From the NCBI RefSeq assembly GCF_900100945.1, contig NZ_FNCG01000003.1, forward strand, positions 372,001-436,000: a stretch of DNA of 64,000 nucleotides. The letters are read 5' to 3'. Below the pieces are notes generated by a model. It did no database searches. It worked only from the letters and a program-made list of their open reading frames with translations, and was not told where the DNA came from. This DNA is from Mucilaginibacter gossypii. Lineage in GTDB: Bacteria; Bacteroidota; Bacteroidia; Sphingobacteriales; Sphingobacteriaceae. The number at the start of each line of letters is the position of its first letter. The first letter of the stretch is position 1. The position numbers and the translations under genes were made by a program. Below are positions 33,441 through 42,210 of this stretch, piece by piece.

Positions 33441-34478
33441 TTAAGAACTTAAAATAACTTTCAGCGCTTTCTCTTCGGCTGCATTGCCAAATGTATCGTA
33501 TGCTTCTGCCACCTGATCTAATCTGAAACGATGTGTGATTAGTTTGGCGGGCGCTATTTTCTTTGATTGTATCGTTTTTAACAACATTGGTGAAGTCACT
33601 GTGTCCACGAGCCTGGTCGTGATAGTAATGTTTTTCGACCACAGGTCTTCCAGGTGTAAACGGACACTTTTTCCATGAACGCCAATGTTGGCGATACGGC
33701 CGCCAGGGGCAATAATCGCCTCACATAGCTCGAATGTCTCGGGAATGCCGACAGCTTCTATCGCCACATCAACGCCGGTTTGGTTGGTGAGTTTCATTAC
33801 CGCTTCAATTGTATTTTCATTGCGGCTATTAATAATCTGTGTTGCACCGAATTTTCTGGCCACATTGAGCCGGTTATCATCCTGATCGATCATGATAATT
33901 TCCGCAGGTGTATAAAATTGAGCGGTAAGTAAAGTGGCAATCCCGATAGGGCCGGCACCTATTATGGCTATTGTATCTCCAGGTTGTACCTTTCCGTTCA
34001 ACACGCCGCATTCAAAGCCTGTAGGTAATATATCGCTTAACATCACCAATGCTTCTTCGTCAGAACCGCTGGGTACCAGAAAAAGGCTGTTGTCTGCATG
34101 GGGGATACGAACATATTCTGCCTGCGTGCCATCAATCAGGTGTCCTAATAACCAACCGCCATCTGTACAGTGAGAATACATGCCCTTTTTACAGTAGTTA
34201 CATTTACCGCAAGATGTGATACAGGATATAATCACGTGGTCGCCCGGCTTAAAATTACTAACAGTGGTCCCCACTTCTTCGATCACGCCCACGCCTTCGT
34301 GCCCTATGATCCTGCCATCGGCAACTTCAGGAACATCACCTTTCATAATGTGCAGATCTGTACCGCAAATCGTTGTTTTCAGGATTTTTACAATGGCATC
34401 GCTTGTTGATAGCAGTACCGGTTTGGGCTTTTCTTCCCAGGCTTTCTGACCTGGGCCGTGATAAACTAATGCTTTCAT
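33441..34478 (-). CDS. Zinc-dependent secondary alcohol dehydrogenase
   Basis: 345 residues. Catalytic zinc ligands CGTDLH and GHEGVG, four-Cys structural zinc site CGKCNYCKKGMYSHC, NAD(P) motif IIGAGPIGIATL. The sequence is of the isopropanol/secondary-alcohol dehydrogenase branch (GWLLGHLIDGTQAEYVRIP, DMLSDILPTGFE-like LSDILPTGFECG), different from the enzyme at 3719. It likely recycles NAD(P)H by reducing ketones or aldehydes under low oxygen. First gene of its unit. Confidence 0.88.
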   Translation of the reverse strand: MKALVYHGPGQKAWEEKPKPVLLSTSDAIVKILKTTICGTDLHIMKGDVPEVADGRIIGHEGVGVIEEVGTTVSNFKPGDHVIISCITSCGKCNYCKKGMYSHCTDGGWLLGHLIDGTQAEYVRIPHADNSLFLVPSGSDEEALVMLSDILPTGFECGVLNGKVQPGDTIAIIGAGPIGIATLLTAQFYTPAEIIMIDQDDNRLNVARKFGATQIINSRNENTIEAVMKLTNQTGVDVAIEAVGIPETFELCEAIIAPGGRIANIGVHGKSVRLHLEDLWSKNITITTRLVDTVTSPMLLKTIQSKKIAPAKLITHRFRLDQVAEAYDTFGNAAEEKALKVILSS

Positions 34479-34508
34479 ATTTTCTGCTTTAACTGCTTAT
34501 GTTAAGCA

Positions 34509-34572
34509 CAAAATTGCTGTTGTTTTATTTTTTTATGATGCTGGTCGTCAGGTAAATAAATGATATATATCA
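34509..34572 (-). promoter_or_regulatory. FNR-like promoter of the second alcohol dehydrogenase unit
   Basis: Distal exact site TGATATATATCA (34561-34572), proximal near-site TGCTGGTCGTCA (34539-34550), centres 22 bp apart. Minus-strand -7 CAATTTTG (34516-34509) is one base closer than the standard distance. Predicted start near 34504. Confidence 0.6.
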
Positions 34573-34715
34573 CTATTTAAAAATGAGAGGTAATTGACTC
34601 GTTATTTGTATATTAAACATGTGGGCGGTTTATCTGCAATGGTATTGCACTTGAAGGCCTTTAGACATGTCTGCAAAGGGCAAATCATTTTGAATGATGA
34701 GGTCACCATTATAGT

Positions 34716-34758
34716 TGATCTTTATCCTGGCCAGGCTTAGGGCGTCGGATTAACTTTG
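34716..34758 (+). promoter_or_regulatory. Predicted promoter of a small RNA
   Basis: TGATCTTTATCC (34716-34727, one mismatch to the palindrome) and a perfect -7 TAACTTTG (34751-34758) at the exact standard distance. No open frame of note follows; a strong terminator does. Confidence 0.4.
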
Positions 34759-34762
34759 TATC

Positions 34763-34868
34763 AACCGATGGATGGAATTTATTCCTGTTTCGGTAAATGA
34801 TCGCGGGCAGGGATTGAACCATTGTCCGACGTCGTTGCGGAACCGGAAAAACCGGTTCCGCTTTTTTT
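34763..34868 (+). ncRNA. Candidate regulatory small RNA of about 105 bases
   Basis: Bounded by the predicted start near 34763 and an excellent intrinsic terminator at 34837-34868. It contains no credible reading frame within its bounds. The segment CGCGGGCAGGGATTGAACC resembles the antisense of a tRNA T-arm region. If real, it would be a regulon small RNA, comparable in logic to Fnr- or Anr-dependent small RNAs in other bacteria. Prediction only. Confidence 0.4.
34837..34868 (+). terminator. Strong intrinsic terminator
   Basis: GCGGAACCGG (34837-34846) pairs perfectly with CCGGTTCCGC (34852-34861), AAAAA loop, followed by seven T. It does not end any annotated gene on the plus strand. Confidence 0.85.
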
Positions 34869-35386
34869 AAATATTGCAACAGGCTTCATTATCAACCAAA
34901 GGGATTCTCTATCTTTCTCCCCCCGCAGTATTATTATACCATCTGTAAGTTGTTGGCTTATAGTTTATTATTTGCTCTGTTTTTTCGTGAAATGTGATTC
35001 CGACAATCTGAATGGATATTGAATGGTGATCGTTTTATGTACATTAAATGGCAATAATTGTGTTTACAATAAGCCAACATAGTTTTGAAATATAGTTGAC
35101 TTTAATTAACTCCAGTAGCAAATTTGATTTTTACCGTGATCTTCTGCGTACCTTTTTTAGCGCCAGGTCTTTTTCTTTTTCTCGCCCCTTTTTTAATATT
35201 TTAAAATTCGCGATCTGTTAAAATCTGTTAAATACCCGAGATTTCATCTAAACTACAGAATGTAAAGATACTATTGCAATAATTAAATAAACGCACCTGA
35301 AGCTGAATTGCTTTACGCAGAGATTTACCTTCAGGAGGCTTGTTTAAGTTAGTTGAGATTTATTGATATACCCCGATCTTAAATTT
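34869..35386. other. AT-rich intergenic stretch without genes
   Basis: About 500 bases separating the stress cluster from the Rieske cluster. I see no convincing frame, repeat or regulatory palindrome. The promoter for the Rieske gene must lie near its 3' end, but no clear TAnnTTTG was found. Confidence 0.5.
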
Positions 35387-35812
35387 ATGGACAGAAAAGA
35401 ATTTCTATCAATTGCCGGAATTACGGCAGCGTCATTCGCACTGATTAACTGTATGGGCTGCAGTAAACAATCCGACAATGCGTCGGCAGGTATCACCGGG
35501 CCAACCGGCGTGGATTTTACACTTGACCTCAGCCTTTCGGCAAACTCGGCTTTACTCGTGAACGGCGGCTATCTTGCCTCAAAAGGTGTAATAGTGGCTA
35601 AAACAACAACCGGCAGCTATATTGCTGTTCAGCAATCTTGCACCCATGAAAGCTATCCTCTTATTTATCAGAGCAGCGGACAGCAGTTTTTTTGCAATAA
35701 TCATGGTTCCGCTTTCACGGAAGCCGGAGTTGTTAAAAATTCGCCTGCAAACCGCAACCTTACCGTATATCAAACAACTTTAACCGGCACCTCGTTGCGG
35801 ATATTCTCTTAA
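35387..35812 (+). CDS. Rieske-type [2Fe-2S] lipoprotein-like protein
   Basis: 141 residues from ATG 35387 (MDRKEFLSIAGITAASFAL). The N-terminus has a DRKEFL twin-arginine-like or lipoprotein signal, with Cys in INCMGC as possible lipidation site. The Rieske ligands are CTH (in QQSCTHESYP) and CNNHGS (in QQFFCNNHGSAF). It would carry electrons outside the inner membrane. It heads a run of thioredoxin, ApbE, DUF4266 and DUF3570 genes, so the whole set may be an extracytoplasmic electron-transfer system. Confidence 0.85.
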   Translation: MDRKEFLSIAGITAASFALINCMGCSKQSDNASAGITGPTGVDFTLDLSLSANSALLVNGGYLASKGVIVAKTTTGSYIAVQQSCTHESYPLIYQSSGQQFFCNNHGSAFTEAGVVKNSPANRNLTVYQTTLTGTSLRIFS

Positions 35813-35824
35813 CCAGTTAATAAA

Positions 35825-36253
35825 ATGAAATTACTGATCATCTCATTATTGTTGTTTACAGGCAAGCCGGTTACATGGCTTGGTGATTTTAAGAAAGCGC
35901 AGACGGAAGCGGCAACGTCGCATAAGCTCATAGTAATAAATTTTTCCGGCTCTGATTGGTGTGGCCCTTGCATCCGGCTGCGGAAAGAGATTTTGGAATC
36001 CGAAAAATTTAATGATTTCGCTGCAGATAAACTTGTTTTGGTAAGGGCTGATTTTCCCCGCCAAAAGAAAAATCAACTAAGCAAGGAGCAGGTACAATTA
36101 AATGAAGCGCTTGCAGATAAATACAATCCTGACGGTAAGTTCCCATTTACGCTGCTTGTTGACGAACATGGTAAGGTACTAAAAGAGTGGGACGGCTATC
36201 CAAATGAGTCCACTGAACAGTTTATTGACCAGATCAAGGCGTTTGTCCAATGA
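35825..36253 (+). CDS. Periplasmic thioredoxin-family protein
   Basis: 142 residues with a short N-terminal signal (MKLLIISLLLFTG) and the redox motif SDWCGPCIRLRKEI. Fold ends in PFTLLVDEHGKVLKEW. It is a DsbE/thioredoxin-7-like reductase or oxidase acting outside the cytoplasm. Overlaps the ApbE gene by 4 bases (ATGA). Confidence 0.85.
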   Translation: MKLLIISLLLFTGKPVTWLGDFKKAQTEAATSHKLIVINFSGSDWCGPCIRLRKEILESEKFNDFAADKLVLVRADFPRQKKNQLSKEQVQLNEALADKYNPDGKFPFTLLVDEHGKVLKEWDGYPNESTEQFIDQIKAFVQ

Positions 36254-37197
36254 CAGCCATTGGCAGCGGGGCAACCGTACATCAACGTGTGCTGAAACTG
36301 ATGGGTAACCGTTTTGAGATAAGCGTTGTAGGAGATGACGGGCAATGGGCCGCAAAATGTATTGATCAGGCTGTAGCGGAGATAAGCCGCATAGAAAAAT
36401 TACTAACTACGTTCAGTGACGATAGCCAAACCAACCAGATCAATGCCGCCGCCGGAATAAAGCCGGTAAAAATAGATCATGAGGTTTTTCAACTTATTCA
36501 GCGTTCGCTAAGGATATCAGAGCTTACGCAGGGAGCATTTGATATTACTTACGGATCAATTGATAAAAGCCTATGGAATTTTGATGTAAATATGAAAAGT
36601 CTGCCTAATGCCGAAACCGCGCGAAATGCTGTACGACTGATCAATTATAAAAATGTGATCATGGATTCTGATCACATGACTGTGATGCTTAAAGAAAAAG
36701 GTATGCGTATAGGTTTTGGAGGAATAGGAAAGGGGTATGCAGCTGATAGGGCGAAAGCCATTTTACAGCAAAATGGAGTAAACAGCGGGATAGTAAATGC
36801 AGCCGGCGACCTGATTACCTGGGGAACACAACCTAATGGTAAGCCATGGACTATAGCAATAGCAGATCCGAATAAGCAGATGACGCCGTTTTCAACGCTC
36901 AATATCAGTGATATGGCTATTGCCACATCCGGTAACTATGAAAAGTATGCTGTGATAAATGGAAAAAAATATTCCCATACCATCGATCCTAAAACAGGTT
37001 TGCCGGTAACCGGAATTAAAAGCGTAAGCATTATTTGTCCGAGCGCGGAGTTTGCCGACGCTATGGCCACACCCGTAACAGTAATGGGGATCAGCGTTGG
37101 ATTGGACCTGGTAAATCAACTACAGCAACTTGCCTGTGTGATCATCGACGACAATAACCGCCTTTACACCTCCAGTAATATTAATATTAAAAATTAG
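36250..37197 (+). CDS. apbE: ApbE family FAD:protein FMN transferase
   Basis: 315 residues. Characteristic segments are present: GMRIGFGGIGKGYAADRA, NAAGDLITWGTQPNGKPW, and SGNYEKYAVINGKKYSHTIDPKTG with the metal-binding Asp/Thr region. The enzyme attaches FMN covalently to Ser/Thr of extracytoplasmic proteins. The sequence lacks a clear long signal peptide, so export may depend on a short N-terminus or location may differ. Neighbours DUF4266 and DUF3570 are known companions of ApbE in flavinylation-linked loci. Confidence 0.9.
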   Translation: MTAIGSGATVHQRVLKLMGNRFEISVVGDDGQWAAKCIDQAVAEISRIEKLLTTFSDDSQTNQINAAAGIKPVKIDHEVFQLIQRSLRISELTQGAFDITYGSIDKSLWNFDVNMKSLPNAETARNAVRLINYKNVIMDSDHMTVMLKEKGMRIGFGGIGKGYAADRAKAILQQNGVNSGIVNAAGDLITWGTQPNGKPWTIAIADPNKQMTPFSTLNISDMAIATSGNYEKYAVINGKKYSHTIDPKTGLPVTGIKSVSIICPSAEFADAMATPVTVMGISVGLDLVNQLQQLACVIIDDNNRLYTSSNINIKN

Positions 37198-37200
37198 TAC

Positions 37201-37428
37201 ATGAAAAAAATACCCCTGATTAAATTAATGCTGGTAAGTAGCTTACCGGCGCTCGGCCTTACATCTTGCATGTCGGTAAAAGCATATCAGAAAAATCGCC
37301 TTAATGATGCAGAGATGGAGCTATCAGCCCGTAAATCGCAAAAGTTTGAGCAAAGTTTCCAATTGTACCGTGAAGGTGGTTCAGGAGCAAATGGCGGAAA
37401 GAGCGGCGGTGGCTGCGGATGTAATTAA
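37201..37428 (+). CDS. DUF4266 small lipoprotein
   Basis: 75 residues. Signal ending in the lipobox LTSC, then SVKAYQKNRLNDAEM and a Gly-rich tail ending GGGCGCN. DUF4266 proteins sit between ApbE and DUF3570 genes; function unknown. The Cys-Gly tail suggests metal binding or modification (inference). Confidence 0.85.
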   Translation: MKKIPLIKLMLVSSLPALGLTSCMSVKAYQKNRLNDAEMELSARKSQKFEQSFQLYREGGSGANGGKSGGGCGCN

Positions 37429-37442
37429 AACGGCGACCGGAA

Positions 37443-38666
37443 ATGAGGAAAATATATTTATGCGTTGCCGCTCTGTATTTAGGAATAGTTGCTTCGCATG
37501 CGCAAACTAAAGCCTTGCCCGTTAAAGATAGCAGCAATTACCAGGCACGTAAGCTTAAAATTGATGAAATTAACATCATATCTGCCTATTACCACCAGGA
37601 TGGTAACAACTCGGCAGTTACGGGTGGTATCGGCACAGAAAAACTAACTGATTTTGCTAATACCTTCGATCTGCAATTATCCAAATATGGAATAGGAGGA
37701 AATAAACACACTTTTACTTTTGAATTGGGTGTTGACCATTATACGTCCGCTTCTTCAGATAAGATCGATCCCTATAGTATTTCTTCCGCATCAAGACAGG
37801 ACACCCGTGTATACCCCTCGCTAAATTGGACAGTATCTAATGATAAAACGGGAAATGCATTTGGCTTAACCGGGTCTTATTCACATGAGTTTGATTACCA
37901 GTCTTTCGGTGGGGGTATCAACCTAACCAGGGTATCAAAAGATAAAAACACGCAGTTTGATTTTAAGGGACAGGTGTTTCTTGATACGTGGAAGGTTATA
38001 TTGCCGGTTGAATTAAGGCCCCCTGGATATGGGTCAGGGTCAGAGAGGGACGGGCGGGGTAACGTAGACCATAGCCCCCGCAATTCATTTAGTACATCGT
38101 TTTCAATTTCGCAGGTGCTTACCACACGTTTACAGGCTTTGTTCATTATCGAACCGTCCTATCAGCATGGGTTACTGGCAACAAAATATCAACGTGATTA
38201 TTTTACCGATGGATCCGAAAGGGTTGAAAACCTGCCGGGTAGCCGTTATAAATTGCCAATTGCAGTAAGGTTCAATTATTTTCTGGATGATCATTTTGTG
38301 ATTAGAACGTTTTACAGGTACTACATGGACAATTGGGGGATCCGGGCGCACACAGCCGAATTGGAGATACCCATAAAGCTTACCTCTTTTGTATCGGTAA
38401 GTCCATATTATCGGTATAATAATCAGAAGGGTACAAGGTACTTTGCACCTTATGGGCAACATGATCCAACCGCTGTGTACTATACCAGCGATTACGATTT
38501 GTCAACACTCCATAGTAACTTTGTTGGTGCCAATATCAGGTTATCACCGCCAACCGGCGTATTTGGATGGCAGCATTTCAATTCGCTGGAGATCAGGGCG
38601 GGGCATTACATGCGCTCGACGGGCTTAAATTCAAATATTGTAACTTTAGCAATGAAGTTTAAATAA
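37443..38666 (+). CDS. DUF3570 outer-membrane beta-barrel protein
   Basis: 407 residues with a signal peptide (MRKIYLCVAALYLGIVASHAQ) and beta-barrel pattern ending in aromatic MKFK. It matches DUF3570, companion of DUF4266 and ApbE. Likely outer-membrane channel or substrate of the redox cluster. It starts 15 bp after the DUF4266 stop. Confidence 0.85.
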   Translation: MRKIYLCVAALYLGIVASHAQTKALPVKDSSNYQARKLKIDEINIISAYYHQDGNNSAVTGGIGTEKLTDFANTFDLQLSKYGIGGNKHTFTFELGVDHYTSASSDKIDPYSISSASRQDTRVYPSLNWTVSNDKTGNAFGLTGSYSHEFDYQSFGGGINLTRVSKDKNTQFDFKGQVFLDTWKVILPVELRPPGYGSGSERDGRGNVDHSPRNSFSTSFSISQVLTTRLQALFIIEPSYQHGLLATKYQRDYFTDGSERVENLPGSRYKLPIAVRFNYFLDDHFVIRTFYRYYMDNWGIRAHTAELEIPIKLTSFVSVSPYYRYNNQKGTRYFAPYGQHDPTAVYYTSDYDLSTLHSNFVGANIRLSPPTGVFGWQHFNSLEIRAGHYMRSTGLNSNIVTLAMKFK

Positions 38667-38672
38667 AGCCTT

Positions 38673-39362
38673 ATGCATCGGGAACATCATGTAACAAGTT
38701 CAGAAACCATCAGGGATATCGTTATCGGTATGTCTGATGGTTTAACCGTGCCTTTTGCACTTGCAGCCGGGCTAAGCGGAGCAGTAAGTTCGTCGACCCT
38801 GGTGGTTACCGCGGGTATCGCCGAAATAGTAGCCGGATCTATTGCCATGGGGTTGGGCGGATATCTTGCCGGTCGAACAGAAGCTGACCACTATCAATCC
38901 GAGTTGAAGCGGGAATATGATGAGGTTGAACGTGTACCTGAGCAGGAAAAGGCAGAAGTAAAGAAGGTATTTGCAGATTTCGGACTTTCAAATCATCTAC
39001 AGGACGAGATTGCAGATGAGATGGCAAAAGACAAGAAACAATGGGTTGAATTTATGATGCGTTATGAATTGGGCCTGGAGGAACCTAATGCAAACCGCGC
39101 TACCCAAAGTGCCATCACTATTGGCATTTCCTATATTGTGGGTGGTATCATCCCGCTTTCACCCTATATCATTATTCATGAGGCGCAAGAGGCACTTTAT
39201 TACTCATGCGGGGTAACAATAATTTGCTTGTTCATTTTTGGCTATTTCAAAAGTAAAATGACCGGCCAGCCTGCGTTAAGTGGCGCGTTAAAAGTGGTAT
39301 TTATTGGAGCTCTTGCCGCAGGGGCCGCGTTTATTATGGCAAAGCTGATTACCGGTAAATAA
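38673..39362 (+). CDS. VIT1/CCC1 family metal transporter
   Basis: 229 residues. N-terminal GMSDGLTVPFALAAGLSGA and SIAMGLGGYLAGRTEADHY are VIT1/CCC1 hallmarks; a cytoplasmic acidic segment (VEEVPEQEKAEV-like, E-rich) lies between helices 2 and 3. It probably exports or sequesters Fe2+/Mn2+. It follows DUF3570 by 6 bp and is the last gene of the cluster. Confidence 0.88.
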   Translation: MHREHHVTSSETIRDIVIGMSDGLTVPFALAAGLSGAVSSSTLVVTAGIAEIVAGSIAMGLGGYLAGRTEADHYQSELKREYDEVERVPEQEKAEVKKVFADFGLSNHLQDEIADEMAKDKKQWVEFMMRYELGLEEPNANRATQSAITIGISYIVGGIIPLSPYIIIHEAQEALYYSCGVTIICLFIFGYFKSKMTGQPALSGALKVVFIGALAAGAAFIMAKLITGK

Positions 39363-39365
39363 TGG

Positions 39366-40028
39366 TTATTTATCATTACCGCCGTTGATCATGTCTGAAA
39401 CTATACCCTTGTCATCTTTCCGCTCAGCCAAAAATACGCCGGTCAAATGAACGAGTATAAACGCGATAATCAGGTACATACAAAAGCCGTGAACTTCTTT
39501 AACACTATGCCTGATAGCCTTAAATGGCGCTAACAGATCTTCAAATGCCAGAAATAAACCCGTTAATGCCATTATAATAAGTAAGATATAGAATGCTGCA
39601 TAAACGGCTTTCACAATGAGCTCATGTTTGGCAAGTTCACGCTCTTTTCTTGTGGAATGAAACTGACGATAAAGGTCCTTTATCCGGCGGATGAATTTTT
39701 GATCGGTTACTTGAAAAAGTTCAAGGATGAGCCTGAACAGTAATAATCCCGCTAATACATAACCAAACCAGGTATGTATGCTCCAAACACTATCGCCAAG
39801 CGCATGAGCAACCGAGCCAGATTGATCGTCGGTTATTGTGGCGCCCTGGGTTTTCAGTTGCGTTTTAATTATTTTTGTTAAAGTTCTTCTGTCAGTAATA
39901 GTGGAATTGATCAAAACAGTAATTAATGAACCACTAATAACTATTGTGTTTGCCCAATGCCAAAAACGCAAGGGAGCTGAGTATACCCGGCGAGTGAGAG
40001 GCCGACTATCAGGTTGGATTATTGCCAT
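39366..40028 (-). CDS. Cytochrome b561-like membrane protein
   Basis: 220 residues, four membrane helices with His residues suitable for two b-type hemes (RFWHWANTIV, SIHTWFGYVLAG, KEVHGFCMYL, ILVHLTG). This is the cytochrome b/b6-type (Ni-Fe hydrogenase/CybB) fold which passes electrons between quinones and periplasmic partners. Convergent with the VIT gene, 3 bp apart. It may feed the Rieske/ApbE cluster (inference). Confidence 0.8.
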   Translation of the reverse strand: MAIIQPDSRPLTRRVYSAPLRFWHWANTIVISGSLITVLINSTITDRRTLTKIIKTQLKTQGATITDDQSGSVAHALGDSVWSIHTWFGYVLAGLLLFRLILELFQVTDQKFIRRIKDLYRQFHSTRKERELAKHELIVKAVYAAFYILLIIMALTGLFLAFEDLLAPFKAIRHSVKEVHGFCMYLIIAFILVHLTGVFLAERKDDKGIVSDMINGGNDK

Positions 40029-40169
40029 AGTTGTTTTAACTGGAATCGGGTTATTTGTATCCTCATTTAAAATGTTTGTAAATTACCTGATAATTTTGAA
40101 GTAAGTCTGTAGTGTTGGTAATACTTCAGGTTCTCTTCAGTTTCAATTTTTAAATTTGATTAAAAAGCT

Positions 40170-40844
40170 TTGAAAATACTGGTAATAGAAGACGAGCAAG
40201 GTTTACGCGAAAACATCACGAGTTATTTGAATGTAGATGGTAACATTTGTGAAAGTTGTAATGCATTGACCCCCGCACTGCAAAAACTATCTGATTATGA
40301 TTATGACTGTGTTTTGCTTGACATTGGCTTACCCGATGGCGAAGGGTTTGGTGTACTTGAATACTTAAGCACACAACAAAAAAGCGAAGCTGTTCTGATT
40401 ATTTCTGCCCGCAACTCGCTCGATGATAAATTGAAGGGGCTCAACATAGGCGCAGACGATTACTTGACCAAGCCTTTCCATTTGGCCGAACTTAAAGCCA
40501 GGCTGATGGCTGTTTATCGCAGGAAAGCGCTAAATACCAGCAGCAAGCTGGTTTTTAATGAAATTTCAATTGATATACAGGGGCGCACTGTCGAGGTTAA
40601 TAAAAATACGATAATATTAACCAGAAAAGAATATGAAATGTTACTGTACTTTATTGCCAATAAAGGTAAAGTAATTTCAAAAAATGCAATTGCGGAACAT
40701 CTTTGGGGTGACGAGATGGACATGTATGATAGTTTCGATTTTATTTATACCCATATTAAAAACCTCCGGCGGAAAATTCTGGATGCGGGAGGAAGAGATT
40801 ATTTAACATCTATATACGGACTTGGCTATAAATTCACTGATTGA
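40170..40844 (+). CDS. OmpR/PhoB-type response regulator
   Basis: 224 residues. Receiver with acidic IEDEQG, phospho-acceptor in CVLLDIGLPDGEG, ISARN and YLTKPFHLAEL; C-terminal winged helix (EYEMLLYFIANKGKVISKNAI...LRRKI). It forms an operon with the kinase that overlaps its stop. Targets probably include nearby metal/redox genes (inference). Confidence 0.92.
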   Translation: MKILVIEDEQGLRENITSYLNVDGNICESCNALTPALQKLSDYDYDCVLLDIGLPDGEGFGVLEYLSTQQKSEAVLIISARNSLDDKLKGLNIGADDYLTKPFHLAELKARLMAVYRRKALNTSSKLVFNEISIDIQGRTVEVNKNTIILTRKEYEMLLYFIANKGKVISKNAIAEHLWGDEMDMYDSFDFIYTHIKNLRRKILDAGGRDYLTSIYGLGYKFTD

Positions 40845-42094
40845 TGAGGCTGTCAGAGCATTATACCAGGACGAGTTTCTATATCACCCTGGCTGTGTTA
40901 GTGATAGGAGCAGTGATTTACTACTTCGCTATAAGTTACATTGGCACACAGCAACTTGATCGGGCGCTTCAACAACAATTAACAGAGGCTGAAGAGTATA
41001 TCAGGAGCAACAATGGCAATCCGCAGCAATATGACCTTGACCGCGATCACGCTGTATTTGTTAAAACTTACAAGCAACTGTTACAGAAGCGTTTTTTTGA
41101 CACTATTTATTTAAAACCGAAAGAGCAGCGATGGGAAGCGGGTAGGGCCGTAGAAGACCTCGTAAAATTAAAAAACAGCAACTACAAGGTTACAATTACT
41201 ATTTCGAGGGTTGGGCAAAAAAATCTGATCGAACTCATTTCTATTATCACGCTTGCATTACTTGCCGGTTTATTGACGGTACTCTTTATAACCAATAAAT
41301 ATCTGCTAAATGGCCTTTGGAAGCCTTTTCAACTCACCCTAAAAGAGATCAAACAGTTCAATATCGCCGACGTTGATCAGTTTAAAGGTAAACCAAGTAA
41401 GGTGGACGAGTTTACAGAACTTAATGAAGCCATACGGGAAATGTCTTTAAGGGTAACTCAGGATTATCTTAGCCTGAAACAATTTACAGAGAATGCATCA
41501 CATGAAATGATGACACCACTGGCTGTTGTAACCACCAAATTGGATACGCTAATACAGGACGAAACATTGAATGCAGCGCAATTGGCACAAATCGCAGATA
41601 TTTACAGCTCAGTAAACAAGTCCAGTCGGCTTAATCACTCATTATTACTGCTGGCTAAACTGGAAAATAAGCTGATCGTTGAAGAGGAATCGATTGAACT
41701 CGATGTAATACTTGAAAGGAAAATGCTCCAATTTCAGGAACTTATGCAAAATAAGAACCTTACTGTCCGTTATAAGCTGCACCCGAAGCAGATATCGGCC
41801 AGTAAATACCTGATAGATATTTTACTAAATAATTTGTTTGGTAATGCAATCCGCCATAATGTGCCGGGTGGTGAAATTTTTATTGGTCTTGACCCATACC
41901 AACTTTCGATAAAAAATACCGGTATTGCAAATGCGCTGAACGGGCAACAAATTTTTGAACGTTTTCACAAAAGCAAAGATTCACAAGGTGCCGGACTGGG
42001 ATTAACACTGGTTAAAAATATTTGCCAGCACTACGGGTATGGCATCCAATACCAATATGACGAGGGAAAGCATGCGTTTGTCATAACCTTTTAA
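40844..42094 (+). CDS. Sensor histidine kinase of the OmpR-type pair
   Basis: 416 residues from ATG 40844, overlapping the regulator stop by one base (a TTG at 40841 is in frame but less likely). TM1 about 12-32, TM2 about 133-150, HAMP-like linker, H-box ENASHEMMTPLAVV, and an ATPase domain with LFGNAIRHN and GAGLGLTLVKNI. Type of BaeS/QseC-like kinase without a large sensor. Confidence 0.9.
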   Translation: MRLSEHYTRTSFYITLAVLVIGAVIYYFAISYIGTQQLDRALQQQLTEAEEYIRSNNGNPQQYDLDRDHAVFVKTYKQLLQKRFFDTIYLKPKEQRWEAGRAVEDLVKLKNSNYKVTITISRVGQKNLIELISIITLALLAGLLTVLFITNKYLLNGLWKPFQLTLKEIKQFNIADVDQFKGKPSKVDEFTELNEAIREMSLRVTQDYLSLKQFTENASHEMMTPLAVVTTKLDTLIQDETLNAAQLAQIADIYSSVNKSSRLNHSLLLLAKLENKLIVEEESIELDVILERKMLQFQELMQNKNLTVRYKLHPKQISASKYLIDILLNNLFGNAIRHNVPGGEIFIGLDPYQLSIKNTGIANALNGQQIFERFHKSKDSQGAGLGLTLVKNICQHYGYGIQYQYDEGKHAFVITF

Positions 42095-42210
42095 TTTCAT
42101 AGCCTGTTTGTCACGTTTCTTATACATAAGCTTTAACTCCAATTTTACTTCAGATTGTCCCGATAGTTTTAACGCTATACTATTTGTATACAAGTTAAAA
42201 CCGACTATTG

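Noticed and set aside
34795..34835. tRNA gene or tRNA-derived attachment site
   Set aside because: CGCGGGCAGGGATTGAACC resembles the complement of a T-arm and acceptor end, but the 5' half of the T stem does not pair and no anticodon or D arm follows.
34822..35022. 66-codon plus-strand frame over the terminator
   Set aside because: It reads through a perfect intrinsic terminator stem and T-run; a well-known kind of false small protein.
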